Origin: an uncultured Bacteroidales bacterium | Lineage (GTDB): Bacteria > Bacteroidota > Bacteroidia > Bacteroidales > Porphyromonadaceae | NCBI GenBank assembly: GCA_947290775.1 | Contig: CAMYPM010000026.1 | Span: forward strand, 1 to 15,230 | DNA: 15,230 nucleotides | Direction: 5' to 3' | Part shown: piece after piece, positions 1 to 6,361 of the stretch | Layout of the letters: every line of letters begins with the position of its first letter | Numbering within the stretch: position 1 is the stretch's first letter | Notes under the pieces: model-generated | Told to the model about the DNA's origin: nothing | Seen by the model: only the letters and a program-made list of their open reading frames with translations | Database searches by the model: none | Position numbers and translations under genes: made by a program

Positions 1-187
1 CAGCGAATACTTCTGCATTTCCGTACACCCAGCAGTTGCCCTCGTGGCTGAGATTCTCTTCCGATTCAATCCAGCCGCCTTGTGTGCCTTTCTTTATGCC
101 GCCAAAGTCCCGCACGGCTACAATGCGGTGCAGCGTGCGCCCGAGTCTTTCCCTTGTCTCGTCTGTGAATTCGTACTTTCGTTCCAT
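1..187 (-). CDS. Hexapeptide-repeat-like phage protein, N-terminal part (runs off left edge)
   Basis: An open frame on the minus strand starts at ATG 185-187 and stays open for 62 codons to the window edge. The first residues are MERKYEFTDE. Further on come a GRTLHRI segment, RDFGGIKKG, GGWIESEENLS and HEGNCWVYGNAEVF. This is the N-terminal signature I associate with phage-borne proteins that continue into YGNAxVxG-type short repeats, predicted to form a beta-helix; the first repeat appears to begin at about residue 50. The role is not known; related proteins occur as accessory genes in phages and integrative elements. A GGAGGAG ribosome-binding sequence lies just upstream, overlapping the end of the 88-aa gene, and only 3 bp separate the two genes, so they are probably co-transcribed and translationally linked. 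The C-terminus is not visible. The family call comes from motif memory, not a search. Confidence 0.72.
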   Translation of the reverse strand, partial: MERKYEFTDETRERLGRTLHRIVAVRDFGGIKKGTQGGWIESEENLSHEGNCWVYGNAEVFA

Positions 188-190
188 TGC

Positions 191-457
191 TTACTCCTCC
201 ACAAGTTCTTTTGCTTTTGCTTTAGTTGCATTCTTGACGAAGGTTGCCAAATCAAGAGCCGCTTTGCAGATGAAAAATACCCTATCGTCATTGGATAGCG
301 CACAAGCAAGTGACTTAATTAAATCCTCACCTCTGCCCACGATAGCCATATTGCTATCCTCGTCTTCAAGCACAGCAAATACCTGTCTGCTTTCGCTTGC
401 GTCTTTCCACTCGTTTAGTGCTTCAACTACTTTGTCACCATTAAATTCGTTTTTCAT
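191..457 (-). CDS. Small unknown protein of the integrated element (88 aa)
   Basis: I do not recognise this protein. It is 88 aa, soluble, without a signal peptide or membrane segment. An acidic N-terminal half contains QVFAVLEDED, followed by a segment around MAIVGRGEDLIKSL, a hydrophobic stretch (VFFICKAALDLATFV) and a Lys/Ala/Glu-rich tail. The layout resembles small accessory proteins common in Bacteroidales phages and conjugative elements, but no function can be given. ATG 455-457 is the only good start. It is followed after 3 bp by the repeat-like phage gene, so the two form one unit. The upstream region has a -7 box at 567-574 and a leader similar to that of the integrase. The overlapping plus-strand frame is read as a shadow because the leader similarity, the promoter and the GGAGGAG-coupled neighbour all support the minus strand. 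Confidence 0.6.
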   Translation of the reverse strand: MKNEFNGDKVVEALNEWKDASESRQVFAVLEDEDSNMAIVGRGEDLIKSLACALSNDDRVFFICKAALDLATFVKNATKAKAKELVEE

Positions 458-471
458 TGCTTTTTTCTTTT

Positions 472-516
472 TGTGTTATTACTTATTCTTATGTTTCTTA
501 TTTGCGGTTGTCGTTT
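472..516 (-). repeat. Leader repeat, copy 1 (similar to 2305-2341)
   Basis: In plus-strand reading this copy begins with TGTGTTATTACTTA (472-485) and later has TATTTGCGGTTGTC (499-512), followed by a T/G-rich stretch. The same blocks occur in the same order immediately upstream of the integrase start (2305-2318, and ATTTGCGTTGTC at 2328-2339). The two copies differ by small indels. Both lie in 5' leaders on the minus strand. Confidence 0.6.
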
Positions 517-566
517 GTCTTTGTTGTTTCGTTACATTTGTAGCCGTTGTGTATTATTTGACACTG

Positions 567-598
567 CAAAGTTAGGAAATACATTACAAACATGCAAG
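567..598 (-). promoter_or_regulatory. Candidate Bacteroidota-type promoter for the 88-aa gene
   Basis: On the minus strand TAACTTTG (complement of 567-574) matches the -7 consensus TAnnTTTG exactly. A CTTG (complement of 595-598), one base off the -33 TTTG, lies 20 bp upstream, inside the usual spacing. Transcription would start near 560 and give a leader of about 100 nt. Confidence 0.5.
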
Positions 599-623
599 AC
601 ATTTCATACAAGAAAAATGTAAT
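583..623. promoter_or_regulatory. Possible operator dyad upstream of the regulator gene
   Basis: ATTACA at 583-588 and TGTAAT at 618-623 are perfect inverted arms between the leftward promoter and the start of the helix-turn-helix gene. This is where a repressor controlling both directions would be expected to bind. Six-bp arms in AT-rich DNA are weak evidence on their own. Confidence 0.25.
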
Positions 624-652
624 AAGTATATAAGTAATTGATTATCAATAAA

Positions 653-1135
653 ATGGATGCGATAAAAATTTTGGAGGAGGTATTAAAATACACGAAAAAG
701 AATTGTTCGTCCTTATCTTCTGAAATAGGCGTTAATAGGCAACTGCTCTATGATATACAGAGGGGCAAGACTAAATCTATATCGTATGAGCTTGCAAATA
801 GAATATGTAATGTTTATCCAGAGATTAGTAAGGAGTTCTTACAAAGCGGACAAGGAAATATGTTACTACAACAGCACGCTTCCACCGCAAGCGGTAGTAT
901 CAATCAAATAAACGGACATAACAACAACATAAATAGCAACAATATCGGCAACGTACCGACTGCCACATATCGCACGGATGGCGCACCCGATGAAATAAAG
1001 GCTATTACGAACGCACTAATCACCAGCCAAGCACAAACTAATATGCTTATTGAACGGCTTGCAATAGCGCAAAATCAGCTACTCACTGCGCAAGCGAATA
1101 TATCAGAGCTTATTGAGTTGCTTAAAAAGAAATAG
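653..1135 (+). CDS. Phage-type helix-turn-helix regulator with coiled-coil tail
   Basis: A 160-aa DNA-binding regulator of the integrated element. The N-terminal 60 residues form a Cro/CI-like helix-turn-helix: SLSSEIGVNRQLLYDIQRGK is the recognition region, and the SKEFLQSGQGNML stretch resembles the LLTGEGxML end of Bacteroidales phage repressors. A low-complexity Asn-rich linker (NGHNNNINSNNIG) follows, then a heptad-like C-terminal helix (about 115-160, Leu/Ile/Gln rich, ending KKK) that probably oligomerises. There is no S24 peptidase domain, so it is not a LexA-type cleavable repressor. I place the start at ATG 653; a frame-extending TTG at 638 would add only five residues. It is divergent from the 88-aa gene and convergent with the integrase, and plausibly controls one or both. 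Its targets are inference. Confidence 0.8.
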   Translation: MDAIKILEEVLKYTKKNCSSLSSEIGVNRQLLYDIQRGKTKSISYELANRICNVYPEISKEFLQSGQGNMLLQQHASTASGSINQINGHNNNINSNNIGNVPTATYRTDGAPDEIKAITNALITSQAQTNMLIERLAIAQNQLLTAQANISELIELLKKK

Positions 1136-1160
1136 GGCAACAGCCAAAAAGCTGTCGCCC
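1135..1160 (-). terminator. Terminator between regulator and integrase, best fit to the leftward (integrase) transcript
   Basis: Two 10-nt arms (GGGCAACAGC at 1135-1144 and GCTGTCGCCC at 1151-1160) enclose a 6-nt loop. In the leftward transcript the only odd pair is a G-U wobble, and the hairpin is followed by a U-rich run (complement of 1122-1134). In the rightward transcript the same position is an A-C mismatch and there is no U-tract. It starts at the last base of the regulator stop codon, so it may partly serve both genes. Confidence 0.75.
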
Positions 1161-1191
1161 TTGCAATAACACTACAAATACAAACTATTAC

Positions 1192-2304
1192 TCACTCTAT
1201 CTTTGGTATTAGTTCTATCGCCTGCTGCTTCTTCCTATCTGTTACCTTTGCATATATCTGTGTAGTCGTTATATCCTTGTGTCCGAGTAGTTTTGAGACC
1301 GTATATAAGTCCGCTCCTAATTCCAGCATCATTACAGCGTAAGTGTGCCTACTCGTGTGGTAGGTTATAGGCTTGGATATTCCAGCGTCCCTTGCCCACT
1401 CTCGTAATTTCACGCTAAGGTGGTGTGTGTACATAAGTTCGGGGAAGACTAAATCATTATTTGCTCCTCGTTTTCCCATATACCTAACAGCTTCTTCGCT
1501 TATATCCGTATATTCCACCCATTTGGTCTTTTGCTGCCGATAGGTTATTCTCGTATAGCCATCCTCTTTTGTTACGTCTGCCCATTTAAGTTTGCGTACA
1601 TCGCTTATCCGCAATCCCGTAAGGCACGAAAACAAAAACGCACGCTTTAGCTCCTTGTCCTTGCATTCTGTTCTCGCCATACTCTTTACCTCCTCCAGCG
1701 TTAAGTATACCATTTGTGTCTCTTTCGGCTTTGGTATTTCTACACCCTGCATCGGATTCTTTTCTATTAGTTCTGCTCTAACAGCCCGATTGAGACAAGT
1801 TAAAAGTTTGCTGAGGTAATGGTTCTTTGTATTATCCGTTAGCTTCGTTTTGCTCTTTCTGTTACTATCCTTGTATCTTATCTCACTTGACCCAACATTA
1901 TCCAAATACCGCTTAAAACTATTTACCCACTGAACGCTTATATCCCCGAGTGCTATATCCTCACTTTGGTAATTATGTAAGTGACGCTTTAAGCTGTGCA
2001 GTATGTTGTCTTGTGGCACTTCATCCAAAAACTCAAATAAAGACTTCCCAGCCTCTTTCGCTTCTTTCTTAAACCCAAATGCGCCATCCCTCAGCTCCAC
2101 AATTCTTTTTGCCCTTACAGCTTCAGCGAGCCGCATCGTGTCTTTGTTTAGCGTCTTTGCCGTGTAGTTGTCCTCGGGGATTAAATACAAGCGTAAATAC
2201 TCATACTTCCTTTGACCACCATCGTATATATCTAAGTATAGAGCCGTCCTACCGCCCTTTATTGCCCTTTTACGCAGCGTTACACTGCTTGTTTTGTGTC
2301 TCAT
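1192..2304 (-). CDS. Tyrosine recombinase (integrase)
   Basis: Site-specific recombinase of 370 aa that should integrate and excise the element at the left of the window. Residues 1-90 resemble the arm-type DNA-binding domain of Bacteroidota integrases. Residues about 95-190 form the SAM-like core-binding domain. The catalytic domain follows. The active-site residues are visible: Arg232 (TGLRISD), a Lys near 259-261, His316 and Arg319 (HTSRH), His342 (LLGHKD) and the nucleophile Tyr351 (TQIYAK). All are intact, so the enzyme should be active. The start is ATG 2302-2304, preceded by an A-rich leader without a clear Shine-Dalgarno. Its 5' side faces the core chromosome, so the attachment site is expected between 2305 and 2695. 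Its 3' end faces the regulator gene across a hairpin terminator. Confidence 0.93.
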   Translation of the reverse strand: MRHKTSSVTLRKRAIKGGRTALYLDIYDGGQRKYEYLRLYLIPEDNYTAKTLNKDTMRLAEAVRAKRIVELRDGAFGFKKEAKEAGKSLFEFLDEVPQDNILHSLKRHLHNYQSEDIALGDISVQWVNSFKRYLDNVGSSEIRYKDSNRKSKTKLTDNTKNHYLSKLLTCLNRAVRAELIEKNPMQGVEIPKPKETQMVYLTLEEVKSMARTECKDKELKRAFLFSCLTGLRISDVRKLKWADVTKEDGYTRITYRQQKTKWVEYTDISEEAVRYMGKRGANNDLVFPELMYTHHLSVKLREWARDAGISKPITYHTSRHTYAVMMLELGADLYTVSKLLGHKDITTTQIYAKVTDRKKQQAIELIPKIE

Positions 2305-2341
2305 TGTGTTATTACTTACTTGTTATTATTTGCGTTGTCCT
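2305..2341 (-). repeat. Leader repeat, copy 2 (similar to 472-516)
   Basis: The segment directly upstream of the integrase start repeats the blocks found upstream of the 88-aa gene: TGTGTTATTACTTA at 2305-2318 and ATTTGCGTTGTC at 2328-2339. The spacing differs by a few bases. It lies wholly within the predicted integrase leader. Confidence 0.6.
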
Positions 2342-2372
2342 TTGGTCTATTTGTTGTTGTGAAACAGACGCA

Positions 2373-2405
2373 CAAAAATAAACAATAAAAACAACAAACA
2401 ACAAA
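2373..2405 (-). promoter_or_regulatory. Candidate integrase promoter
   Basis: On the minus strand TATTTTTG (complement of 2373-2380) matches TAnnTTTG. TTTG (complement of 2402-2405) lies 21 bp upstream, which is the expected -33 spacing. The start would be near 2366, giving a leader of about 60 nt that contains the shared leader repeat. Overlapping CAAA units in this A/C-rich stretch give alternative -33 choices. Confidence 0.55.
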
Positions 2406-2494
2406 CAAATAATATTCATAGATTTATCATATACCTATCTATTAGTTGTCACTCATTAAAAAGATAAACAGACTGCAAAATCGCTCTGAGAGTG

Positions 2495-2543
2495 CAAAGT
2501 GTATGATACAACTATGAAATATTATATACATTACAAAGTGTAT
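2495..2543. repeat. Direct repeat CAAAGTGTAT x2, candidate integrase-binding or attachment region
   Basis: CAAAGTGTAT occurs at 2495-2504 and 2534-2543, 39 bp apart. The first copy overlaps the palindrome TGTATGATACA (2500-2510). Short direct repeats of this kind near an integrase gene are typical of recombinase arm sites. The assignment is inference. Confidence 0.35.
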
Positions 2544-2695
2544 ATTAAATAGATCCTAATCTTTTGGCAAATAGGTTCTGTTCTATTTACCTTTCTGTCT
2601 GTACGCCTAAAAGCATGTCGTTAACAGAAACTTCCGAAGTTCCTCTAAAAAGAGAACGACACTTGAAAAAAGACTGATGATTGCTTGTATAGTAA

Positions 2696-3418
2696 TTAAG
2701 GAAGGGAGACAAAACGCCTCAAATTTTCTGTAGCAGTAGCCTCTATGTCACTAAAACTACCTTCCCAGTCTTTTCTTCCTTTATTCAGAAATATGATATG
2801 CTCTCCAATATTCTGCAGCGAGTTCATATCATGCGTATTGATCACCGTAGTAATACCGAACTCATGAGTTAATTCATGAATCAGATGATCTATCTTTTCT
2901 CCGGTTTTAGGATCTAGTCCGCTATTAGGCTCATCGCAAAACAGATACTTTGGATTATTTACCAAGGCACGCGCCAAGGCTGCACGTTTCATCATACCAC
3001 CGCTAATTTCAGATGGATATTTATCTGCTGCATCCCGAAGCCCCACACGCTCCAATAGAGTCAATGCCCGCCTACGACGCACATTGCGCTTGTCACGAGA
3101 AAACATGTCTAAAGGAAACATGGTATTTCCCAATACAGTAAAATTATCAAATAAGGCAGAGCCTTGAAACATTACCCCCATCTTATAACGTAATTGTTTC
3201 ATACCGTGCGAATCCATATCCGACAGTTTATGTCCATCGTATATAATCTCTCCGGATGTAGGATCCATCAGTCCAAAAAGACACTTAAGGAAAACAGTCT
3301 TACCGGCTCCACTGGTACCAATGATCAAGTTCGTAGCCCCCGACAAGAACGTTGCATCTATACCCTTAAGAACCTCCTTATCCTCAAATGACTTAACTAA
3401 ACCCTTGACTTCAATCAT
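2696..3418 (-). CDS. MlaF-like ABC transporter ATP-binding protein
   Basis: Cytoplasmic ATPase, 240 aa, of an Mla-type phospholipid transport system that helps keep outer-membrane lipid asymmetry in Gram-negative bacteria. All ABC motifs are present in order: Walker A GTSGAGKT (34-41), Q-loop Gln85 (VMFQGSALFD), signature ISGGM (138-142) followed by KRAALARAL, Walker B YLFCDEP (158-164), D-loop SGLDP and switch His196 (INTHD). The SGGM-x-KRAALARA form of the signature is characteristic of the MlaF branch. It starts 9 bp after the mlaE-like permease and is the last gene of the leftward operon. No MCE (MlaD) gene follows; the next thing downstream is the mobile element. Family assignment is strong; the substrate is inferred from the family. 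Confidence 0.88.
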   Translation of the reverse strand: MIEVKGLVKSFEDKEVLKGIDATFLSGATNLIIGTSGAGKTVFLKCLFGLMDPTSGEIIYDGHKLSDMDSHGMKQLRYKMGVMFQGSALFDNFTVLGNTMFPLDMFSRDKRNVRRRRALTLLERVGLRDAADKYPSEISGGMMKRAALARALVNNPKYLFCDEPNSGLDPKTGEKIDHLIHELTHEFGITTVINTHDMNSLQNIGEHIIFLNKGRKDWEGSFSDIEATATENLRRFVSLP

Positions 3419-3427
3419 CGTCTCTCA

Positions 3428-4201
3428 TTAAATTAGCATCAAGTTTGTAAGTAATAAATCGGCAAGAAGAATTAGCACACTACCAATGACTACAGCATTG
3501 GTACTAGCGCGCCCTACAGCAAGTGCGCCACCCTTTACCGTATAACCAAAATAACTGGAGCCACTAGTAATAATGAAAGCATATACAGCCGATTTGATCA
3601 TTGAATAAATGACGTTGTACGGCTTAAAGAAAAGCTGCATCCCATACTCAAAGTCGTTAATAGTAATATTTGGGGTTACATAAGTGGCTAAAAAGCCTCC
3701 GGAAATAGCTGTAACCATACTAATGACACTTAACACAGGAATAAAAATAAGCAACCCCACTATTTTAGGAAGGATAAGGAAGTTTGCCGAATTAATCCCC
3801 ATTACCTCCAATGCATCAATTTGCTCCGTAACTCGCATCGTTCCCAACTCACTTGCTATACTAGAGCCTATCTTTCCGGAGAGGATGAGACACATGATCG
3901 AAGAAGAAAACTCTAGCAGAACGATTTCACGAGTTGCATAGCCAATCGTAAATCGAGGTATAAGAGGACTACTCATATTGATGGAGAGTTGAATCGTAAT
4001 CACAGAACCAATAAAGAAAGATATGATAACGACAATCCAAATCGAATTAATGCCTATCTTTTCAATCTCTGTTACAAGATTCTTAAAAAACATGCTCCAT
4101 CGTGCAGGTCGCTTAAACACGCGCCGCATTAGCAAGGTATACTCACCCATGTTTTGCAGTGCTCTCGTGAGAGCAATGCTCGGATTCTTATGCTGCGACA
4201 T
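3428..4201 (-). CDS. MlaE-like ABC transporter permease
   Basis: Inner-membrane permease, 257 aa, partner of the ATPase encoded 9 bp downstream. An amphipathic N-terminal region leads into hydrophobic segments at about 50-72, 90-112, 142-175, 198-215 and 235-257. The diagnostic MlaE motif is intact: SELGTMRVTEQIDALEVMGI (117-136), followed by a proline-containing ILPKIVGLL stretch. In known Mla systems the permease binds a hexameric MCE protein and MlaF and moves phospholipids between the two membranes. The start at ATG 4199-4201 gives a normal family length. It follows thiL by 24 bp and lies in the same leftward operon. Confidence 0.88.
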   Translation of the reverse strand: MSQHKNPSIALTRALQNMGEYTLLMRRVFKRPARWSMFFKNLVTEIEKIGINSIWIVVIISFFIGSVITIQLSINMSSPLIPRFTIGYATREIVLLEFSSSIMCLILSGKIGSSIASELGTMRVTEQIDALEVMGINSANFLILPKIVGLLIFIPVLSVISMVTAISGGFLATYVTPNITINDFEYGMQLFFKPYNVIYSMIKSAVYAFIITSGSSYFGYTVKGGALAVGRASTNAVVIGSVLILLADLLLTNLMLI

Positions 4202-4225
4202 TTTATACTTTCTATACTATAACAC

Positions 4226-5263
4226 TTACAAAGCTTTCTGAGCCTCCCATCCGCCTGAACTAATGCTTTGTTCACTTCCATTGGGAAGAATAAGCTTCAC
4301 TCCATTTTGTTTGTCTGTAATATGACCGATTATAGAGATTCCTTTTATACCCTCCACTGCGCTATAATACTTAAGAGGCACTGTGAAAAGCAATTCATAA
4401 TCCTCCCCACCGTCTAAAGCCGCTGTAAAGGGATCTATTGAAAGCTCCTCAGCCATAGCAAAGGTCTCCGAATCAATAGGAATACGCTCTGCATACACAA
4501 CAGCCCCCACCTGGCTATTATCACAAATATGATGTAGCTCACTGGAAAGTCCATCACTAATATCCATCATAGAGGTTGGGTGTATTCCTGTATTGCGCAT
4601 TATTTCAATGATATCTCCTCGAGCCTCCGGACGTAATTGTCGCTCAATGATATACTCACGCTCCTCAAACTTTGGAGAAAAGTATGGAGTGGGATCTGCA
4701 AGAAAAATGCGCTTTTCACGCTCCAATAGCATAAGCCCCATATAGGCTGCACCGAGGTTGCCACTACAACAAATCAAATCATTCTCTTGTGCCCCATGAC
4801 GATATACCACCTCATCCTTTGCAGCCGAGCCAAGGCAAGTCACACTGATAACCAAGCCGTTTTGCGAGGCACAGGTATCGCCCCCTATGAGATCGACCCC
4901 ATAGTGCTCCAATGCTGCATATATACCACTATAAAGCTCTTCCATCTGCTCAACTGAAAACTTTGAGGATATGCCCAACGATACCGTTACAGCTTCAGGA
5001 CGTCCGTTCATAGCAAATATATCGGACAAATTGACTACGATAGCTTTATACCCTAAGTGCTTAAGAGGCGTATATACAAGATCAAAATGCACCCCTTCCA
5101 AAAGCATATCCGTAGTGACCAGCCGTACTTGATCGGCGTTGTTTTTAAGAACGGCAGCATCATCGCCAATTCCCTTTATAGTAGACTCATTCTGAGCCTT
5201 ATACTCGCTTGTAAGACGATTGATAAGACTAAATTCTCCCAATTCAGAAAGAGGTGTAGGCAT
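4226..5263 (-). CDS. thiL: Thiamine-monophosphate kinase
   Basis: Uses ATP to phosphorylate thiamine monophosphate to thiamine diphosphate, the last step of thiamine cofactor synthesis, in the cytoplasm. The 345-aa protein has the ThiL/PurM-like motif series: GDDAAV (33-38), TDMLLEGVHF (51-60), NLSD (78-81), GGDT (127-130), MDISDGL (233-239) and GGEDYELLF (285-293). These acidic clusters bind Mg-ATP and substrate. The length is normal and no domain is broken. It begins 10 bp after the lpxK stop and is followed after 24 bp by the mlaE-like gene, so it belongs to the leftward operon although it has no direct envelope role. No other thiamine gene is in the window. Confidence 0.95.
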   Translation of the reverse strand: MPTPLSELGEFSLINRLTSEYKAQNESTIKGIGDDAAVLKNNADQVRLVTTDMLLEGVHFDLVYTPLKHLGYKAIVVNLSDIFAMNGRPEAVTVSLGISSKFSVEQMEELYSGIYAALEHYGVDLIGGDTCASQNGLVISVTCLGSAAKDEVVYRHGAQENDLICCSGNLGAAYMGLMLLEREKRIFLADPTPYFSPKFEEREYIIERQLRPEARGDIIEIMRNTGIHPTSMMDISDGLSSELHHICDNSQVGAVVYAERIPIDSETFAMAEELSIDPFTAALDGGEDYELLFTVPLKYYSAVEGIKGISIIGHITDKQNGVKLILPNGSEQSISSGGWEAQKAL

Positions 5264-5273
5264 ATATGGCTAT

Positions 5274-6344
5274 CTAATGTAGGTGTTTATTTATGAGTTG
5301 CTTAAAAAGCTGCTCTTCGTTAAAAAGAAAGTGTATCTCTATAGGTAACACAAAGAAAGAGGCAATGAGCCGATCACTCATCAAATTGCGCAGTCCATGC
5401 AGTCGGGCAGCATCCTTTTCGGTAGTTACAAAGGCCCTATCCCCATCTTCTGCAAGCTTGTTCCATACTGCTATATCACACTTTGTAAAGGCATGATGAT
5501 CAGGGAATTGATTAGTCTCTACAACTCCTCCATGGGTTTCCTTAAGATAACGGAAAAATGGGTCAGGATGTGCTATTCCGGCAATGGCATACAGCTGTTG
5601 AGCTGCACGAAAATCCACTCCATTTTCAGGGACAACATGATCACTAAAAAGAGGAACAACCTCTCTATAATGAACAGAGGTAAAGAATACCGACTGGTGA
5701 GGAAATAGTGACATATTACGTTTAATGAGGCTTTTGCGAATCGGTGTAATAGAGGGAGGGCATTTAGTTACAATAATACAATCTGCTCTCAATCTTCCTT
5801 TGGCATTCTCCCGCAAACGTCCTTGCGGCAAAAGCTTATCCTCCATAAAAGGACGATCATAGGAGGTAAGCATGAGAGTAAAAGAAGGTTTCACTCTTCT
5901 ATGCTGCATACCATCGTCCATAATAATTACATCGGGTTGCTCTGCACGCTGAGGCGATAGAAGGTACTCTATTGCACGTTGACGATTGGCATCAGCAACA
6001 ACATCAATATCGGGATGTCGGAGTAAAAGCTGCCGTAACTCATCCCCGACCTCAACGGCAGAAGCTTCTTTTCCATTCCCTGCGGCGACCATGCCTCGGC
6101 TCTTCCTTTTATAACCTCTGCTTATTACTGCAACCCGGTGATTCTCCTTCAAATAGCGCACTAAGTACTCTACCATAGGACTCTTACCGGTTCCTCCAAC
6201 AGCAATATTACCTACACAGAGAATAGGTATATCATACTCCTTTGCTTTTCGCAAATTACTATTGTACAACCAATGGAACACACCTGTGCCCACTCCATAC
6301 AAAGTGGACAAGGGTGCTAAATATCGATGACGCTTGGTTGTCAT
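5274..6344 (-). CDS. lpxK: Tetraacyldisaccharide 4'-kinase (lipid A biosynthesis)
   Basis: Phosphorylates the 4' position of the tetraacyldisaccharide-1-phosphate intermediate to form lipid IVA, at the cytoplasmic face of the inner membrane. The 356-aa sequence has the family P-loop CVGNIAVGGTGKSP (43-56), then VISRGYKRKSRG (73-84), a DDGMQHR segment around the conserved Asp/His region, the PQGRLRE segment, and TTEKDAARL near the C-terminus. All are hallmarks of LpxK. N-terminal residues 8-30 are weakly hydrophobic, fitting membrane association. It starts 17 bp after the sppA stop and ends 10 bp before thiL. The start ATG 6342-6344 fits the family N-terminus well. Confidence 0.96.
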   Translation of the reverse strand: MTTKRHRYLAPLSTLYGVGTGVFHWLYNSNLRKAKEYDIPILCVGNIAVGGTGKSPMVEYLVRYLKENHRVAVISRGYKRKSRGMVAAGNGKEASAVEVGDELRQLLLRHPDIDVVADANRQRAIEYLLSPQRAEQPDVIIMDDGMQHRRVKPSFTLMLTSYDRPFMEDKLLPQGRLRENAKGRLRADCIIVTKCPPSITPIRKSLIKRNMSLFPHQSVFFTSVHYREVVPLFSDHVVPENGVDFRAAQQLYAIAGIAHPDPFFRYLKETHGGVVETNQFPDHHAFTKCDIAVWNKLAEDGDRAFVTTEKDAARLHGLRNLMSDRLIASFFVLPIEIHFLFNEEQLFKQLINKHLH

Positions 6345-6361
6345 AAGGAGCCGTAAAGTAA

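Larger units (their letters stand above)
1..2560. mobile_element. Right end of an integrated prophage or integrative element (partial)
   Basis: The left part of the window carries a tyrosine recombinase, a phage-type helix-turn-helix regulator, a small unknown gene and a phage-type repeat protein. All are unlike the housekeeping operons that start at 2696. The element continues beyond position 1. The right boundary is placed only approximately, inside the AT-rich gap between the integrase start (2304) and the mlaF-like stop (2696). No duplicated attachment core can be verified because the other end is outside the window. No tRNA is seen in the gap, so a tRNA target is not supported. Whether it is a phage or a conjugative element cannot be decided from these genes. 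Confidence 0.65.
2305..2695. other. AT-rich junction between mobile element and core chromosome
   Basis: These 391 bp contain no credible gene and no tRNA. Left to right they hold the integrase leader and promoter, an A/C-rich tract (2372-2410), two direct copies of CAAAGTGTAT (2495-2504 and 2534-2543), an odd palindrome TGTATGATACA (2500-2510), and a 13-bp dyad at 2629-2641 with an outer GTCGTT/AACGAC pair downstream of the mlaF-like gene. The attachment site probably lies among the repeats near 2490-2545, but this cannot be shown from one end. Confidence 0.5.

Noticed and set aside
36..575. Long open frame on the plus strand (179 codons)
   Set aside because: It runs antisense to the 88-aa gene, the phage-type gene and their leader, has a Ser/Phe/Leu-rich composition typical of antisense frames, and ends in low-complexity sequence. 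The minus strand has promoter, Shine-Dalgarno coupling and recognisable protein motifs.
638..652. TTG start for the helix-turn-helix regulator
   Set aside because: ATG at 653 lies five codons downstream and begins right before the first predicted helix; the extra residues add nothing recognisable.
2617..2660. Dyad downstream of the mlaF-like gene as intrinsic terminator
   Set aside because: There are several paired segments (GTCGTT/AACGAC, AACTTC/GAAGTT) but in the leftward direction no clear U-run follows the outer stem, so I do not call it a terminator.
2305..2695. tRNA gene as integration target
   Set aside because: No cloverleaf arms, T-loop GTTCGA-like sequence or CCA end is visible in the gap on either strand.
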